Position numbers and translations under genes: made by a program. Below the pieces are notes generated by a model. The model saw only the letters and a program-made list of their open reading frames with translations. It was not told where the DNA came from and searched no databases. A stretch of 64,000 nucleotides of DNA from NCBI RefSeq assembly GCF_027744825.2, contig NW_026527056.1:992001-1056000 (forward strand), written 5' to 3'. Below are positions 60,925 to 64,000 of the stretch, in pieces (the first letter of the stretch is position 1; every line of letters starts with the position of its first letter). This DNA is from Synchiropus splendidus (lineage: Eukaryota > Chordata > Actinopteri > Syngnathiformes > Callionymidae).

Positions 60925-63900
60925 CATAACTTCTCAGGGAAGCTTCAGAACATGAAATGTTCACCTCCCACGATAGCAGAAAGGGTCTTTCTAGTAGTTG
61001 CACATCAAATCTAAGCTGTCTGAAGTGTTTTTCCAAAGTTATCAACATTTTTATGTTTGGCGTTCCAGAATCGACCTTATCTCAGGCTGAAAACGCGTTG
61101 TCTGCATTGTGCCATAACTTTGCATGGAAGCTTCTGAACATGAAATTTTAACCTACCACTATAGCAGGAAGGGTCTTTCTAGTAGTTGCACATCAAATCT
61201 AAGCTGTCTGATGTGTTTTTCCAAAGTTATCAACGTTGTTATGTATGGCGTTCCGGAATCAACCTTATCTCAGGCTGAAAACGCATTTTACGCATTGTGC
61301 CATAACTTTGCAGGGAAGCTTCAGAACATGAAATGTTCACCTCCCACTATAGCAGAAAGGGTCTTTCTAGTAGTTGCACATCAAATTTAAGCTGTCTGAA
61401 GTGTTTTTTAAAAGTTATCAACATTTTTATGTTTGGCGTTCCGGAACCCACCTTATCTCAGGCTGAAAACGCGTTTTCTGCATTGTGCCATATCTTTGCA
61501 GGGAAGCTTCAGAAGATGAAAATTTAACCTCCCACTATAGCAGAAAAGGTCCTTCTAGTAGTTGCACATCAAATCTAAGCTGTTTGAAGTGTTTTTCCAA
61601 AGTTATCAACATTTTTATGTTTGGCGTTCCGGAATCAACCTTATCTCAGGCTGAAAACGCATTTTCTGCATTGTGCCATAACTTCTCAGGGAAGCTTCAG
61701 AACATGAAATGTTCACCTCCCACGATAGCAGAAAGGGTCTTTCTAGTAGTTGCACATCAGATCTAAGCTGTCCGAAGTGTTTTTCGAAAGTTATCAACAT
61801 TTTTATGTTTGGTGTTCCGGAATCGACCTTATCTCAGGATGAAAAATCGTTTTCTGCATTGTCCCATGACTTTCCAGGGAAGCTTCAGAACATGAAATTT
61901 CGACCTCCCACTATAGCAGAAAGGGTCTTTCTAGTAGTTGCACATCAAATCTAAGCTGTCTGAAGTGTTATTCCAAAGTCATCAACATTTTTATGTTTGG
62001 CGTTCCAGAATCGACCTTATCTCAGGCTGAAAACACGTTTTACGCATTGTGCCATAACTTTGCAGGGAAGCTTCAGAACATGAAATTTTCACCTCCCACT
62101 GTAACAGAAAGGGACTTTCTAGTACTTGCACATCAATTCTAAGCTGTCTGAAGTGTTGTTCCAAAGAGATCAACATTTTTACGTTTGGCGTTTCGGAACC
62201 CACCTTATCTCAGGCTGAAAACGCGTTTTCTGCATTGTCCCATAACTTTCCAGGGAAGCTTCAGAACATGAAATTTTGACCTCCCACTATAGCAGAAAGG
62301 GTCTTTCTAGTAGTTGCACATCAAATCTAAGCTGTCTGAGGTGTTTTTCCAAAGTTATCAACATTTTTATGTTTGGCGTTCCAGAATCGACCTTATCTCA
62401 GGCTGAAAACGCGTTTTACGCATTGTGCCATAACTTTGCAGGGAAGCTTGAGAAAATGAAATTTTCACCTCCCACTAAAGCAGAAAGGATCTTTCTAGTA
62501 GTTGCACATCAAATCTAAGCTGACTGAAGTGTTGTTCCAAAGTTATCAACATTTTTACGCTTGGCGTTCCGGAACCCACCTTATCTCAGGCTGAAAACGC
62601 GTTTTCTGCATTGTGCCATAACTTTGCAGGGAAGCTTCAGAACATGAAATGTTCACCTCCCACTATAGAAGAAAGGGTCTTTCTAGTAGTTGCACATCAA
62701 ATCTAAGCTGTCTGAAGTGTTTTTCGAAAGTTATCAACATTTTTATGTTTGGCGTTCCAGAATCGACCTTATCTCAGGCTGAAAACGCGTTATCTGCATT
62801 GTGCCATAACTTTGCATGGAAGCTTCAGAACATGAAATGTTCACCTCCCACGATAGCAGAAAGGGTCTTTCTAGTAGTTGCACATCAAATCTAAGCTGTC
62901 TGAAGTGTTTTTCCAAAGTTATCAACATTTTTATGTTTGGCGTTCCAGAATCGACCTTATCTCAGGCTGAAAACGCGTTGTCTGCATTGTGCCATAACTT
63001 TGCATGGAAGCTTCTGAACATGAAATTTTAACCTACCACTATAGCAGGAAGGGTCTTTCTAGTAGTTGCACATCAAATCTAAGCTGTCTGATGTGTTTTT
63101 CCAAAGTTATCAACGTTGTTATGTATGGCGTTCCGGAATCAACCTTATCTCAGGCTGAAAACGCATTTTACGCATTGTGCCATAACTTTGCAGGGAAGCT
63201 TCAGAACATGAAATGTTCACCTCCCACTATAGCAGAAAGGGTCTTTCTAGTAGTTGCACATCAAATTTAAGCTGTCTGAAGTGTTTTTTAAAAGTTATCA
63301 ACATTTTTATGTTTGGCGTTCCGGAACCCACCTTATCTCAGGCTGAAAACGCGTTTTCTGCATTGTGCCATATCTTTGCAGGGAAGCTTCAGAACATGAA
63401 AATTTAACCTCCCACTATAGCAGAAAAGGTCCTTCTAGTAGTTGCACATCAAATCTAAGCTGTTTGAAGTGTTTTTCCAAAGTTATCAACATTTTTATGT
63501 TTGGCGTTCCGGAATCAACCTTATCTCAGGCTGAAAACGCATTTTCTGCATTGTGCCATAACTTCTCAGGGAAGCTTCAGAACATGAAATGTTCACCTCC
63601 CACGATAGCAGAAAGGGTCTTTCTAGTAGTTGCACATAAGATCTAAGCTGTCCGAAGTGTTTTTCGAAAGTTATCAACATTTTTATGTTTGGTGTTCCGG
63701 AATCGACCTTATCTCAGGCTGAAAACGCGTTTTCTGCATTGTCCCATGACTTTCCAGGGAAGCTTCAGAACATGAAATTTCGACCTCCCACTATAGCAGA
63801 AAGGGTCTTTCTAGTAGTTGCACATCAAATCTAAGCTGTCTGAAGTGTTATTCCAAAGTTATCAACATTTTTATGTTTGGCGTTCCAGAATCGACCTTAT

Positions 63901-64000
63901 CTCAGGCTGAAAACACGTTTTACGCATTGTGCCATAACTTTGCAGGGAAGCTTCAGAACATGAAATTTTCACCTCCCACTGTAACAGAAAGGGTCTTTCT
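60925..64000. repeat. 10-unit block repeated at 1880 bp, second copy cut by window end
   Basis: Sequence from about 60925 onward matches 62805 onward base for base over long runs, including GAACATGAAAATTTAACC-type units and ACATTTTTATGTTTGGTG. The second copy is still in progress at 64000. An eight-unit offset (1504 bp) links 60.1-60.4 kb to 61.6-61.9 kb as well. Confidence 0.8.

Larger units (their letters stand above)
21988..64000. repeat. 188-bp satellite array, right segment (about 223 units, continues past window)
   Basis: This is the same unit as 4515-20462, resuming in phase after the solo LTR and running to the last base. From about 22000 to 29000 units are diverged, with few long identical runs. 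From about 29300 rightwards, multi-unit blocks are repeated at many offsets, and from 48000 to 64000 almost every unit has a close copy nearby. No other gene or mobile element interrupts it. Transitions at CpG sites dominate the variants. A second common haplotype has GGAACCCACC where the first has GGAATCGACC. Confidence 0.97.

Noticed and set aside
4515..64000. Many open frames of 60-142 codons with recurring peptides such as VINIFMFGVPESTLSQAENA on the plus strand and LITLEKHFRQLRFDVQLLER on the minus strand
   Set aside because: They repeat with the 188-bp unit. Since 188 is not divisible by three, the frame rotates at each unit, and every unit has a TAA in AAATCTAAGC. Both strands are similarly open, indels are common, and no start context or domain is recurrent. 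They are shadows of the satellite.
4515..64000. Regular repeats resembling a CRISPR array
   Set aside because: The repeats are contiguous 188-bp units with no unique spacers, in a eukaryotic setting with LTR elements.
4515..64000. TTATCAACA in nearly every unit, similar to a bacterial DnaA box
   Set aside because: It does not fit the box consensus exactly and the context is eukaryotic satellite DNA, so an origin call is not supported.
4515..64000. CENP-B box
   Set aside because: I found no unit sequence matching the NTTCGNNNNANNCGGGN pattern. CGTTTCGGAACCC-type variants lack the spacing.

Overview
The window is animal, most probably vertebrate, heterochromatin. Two facts support this. About 58 kb is one tandem satellite with a 188-bp unit, and the array is interrupted by retrovirus-like LTR elements with a tRNA-Lys primer-binding site and a Gag-like polyprotein. 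Much of the variation between satellite units looks like CpG decay, as expected in a methylated vertebrate genome. The species cannot be named from the sequence. I see no host protein-coding gene and no RNA gene.

Layout. (1) 1-4514, minus strand: the 5' end of a decayed endogenous retrovirus. Read on the minus strand, it has a 1300-bp 5' LTR (4514 to 3215), an exact 18-nt tRNA-Lys3-type primer-binding site (3214 to 3197), an untranslated leader, and a gag-position reading frame from an ATG at 2764 to the window edge. That frame is broken by two in-frame TGA codons and two frame changes. Its N-terminal part looks like a macro (ADP-ribose-binding) domain, which is unusual for a retroviral Gag, and a PTAP late-domain motif follows. 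(2) 4515-20462: about 85 satellite units. (3) 20463-21987: a 1525-bp solo LTR of the same family and orientation, with a perfect 5-bp target duplication (TTATC). (4) 21988-64000: about 223 more units, running off the right edge.

The satellite is not uniform. Stretches of diverged single units (4.5-9.5 kb and 22-29 kb) alternate with blocks of recent multi-unit duplication. Visible block periods include 2, 4, 5, 8, 10, 11, 12, 13 and about 40 units. One gene-conversion-like patch can be traced to its donor type. Units usually carry a HindIII site and often a 12-bp palindrome, AAAACGCGTTTT. The many 60-110-codon open frames in the array are by-products of the repeat and not genes, because 188 is not a multiple of three and both strands are equally open.

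The points most worth a second look are the macro-domain-like segment in the retroviral gag, twin hairpins with the same 10-nt loop in the LTR transcript, and the nested duplication and conversion history of the satellite.
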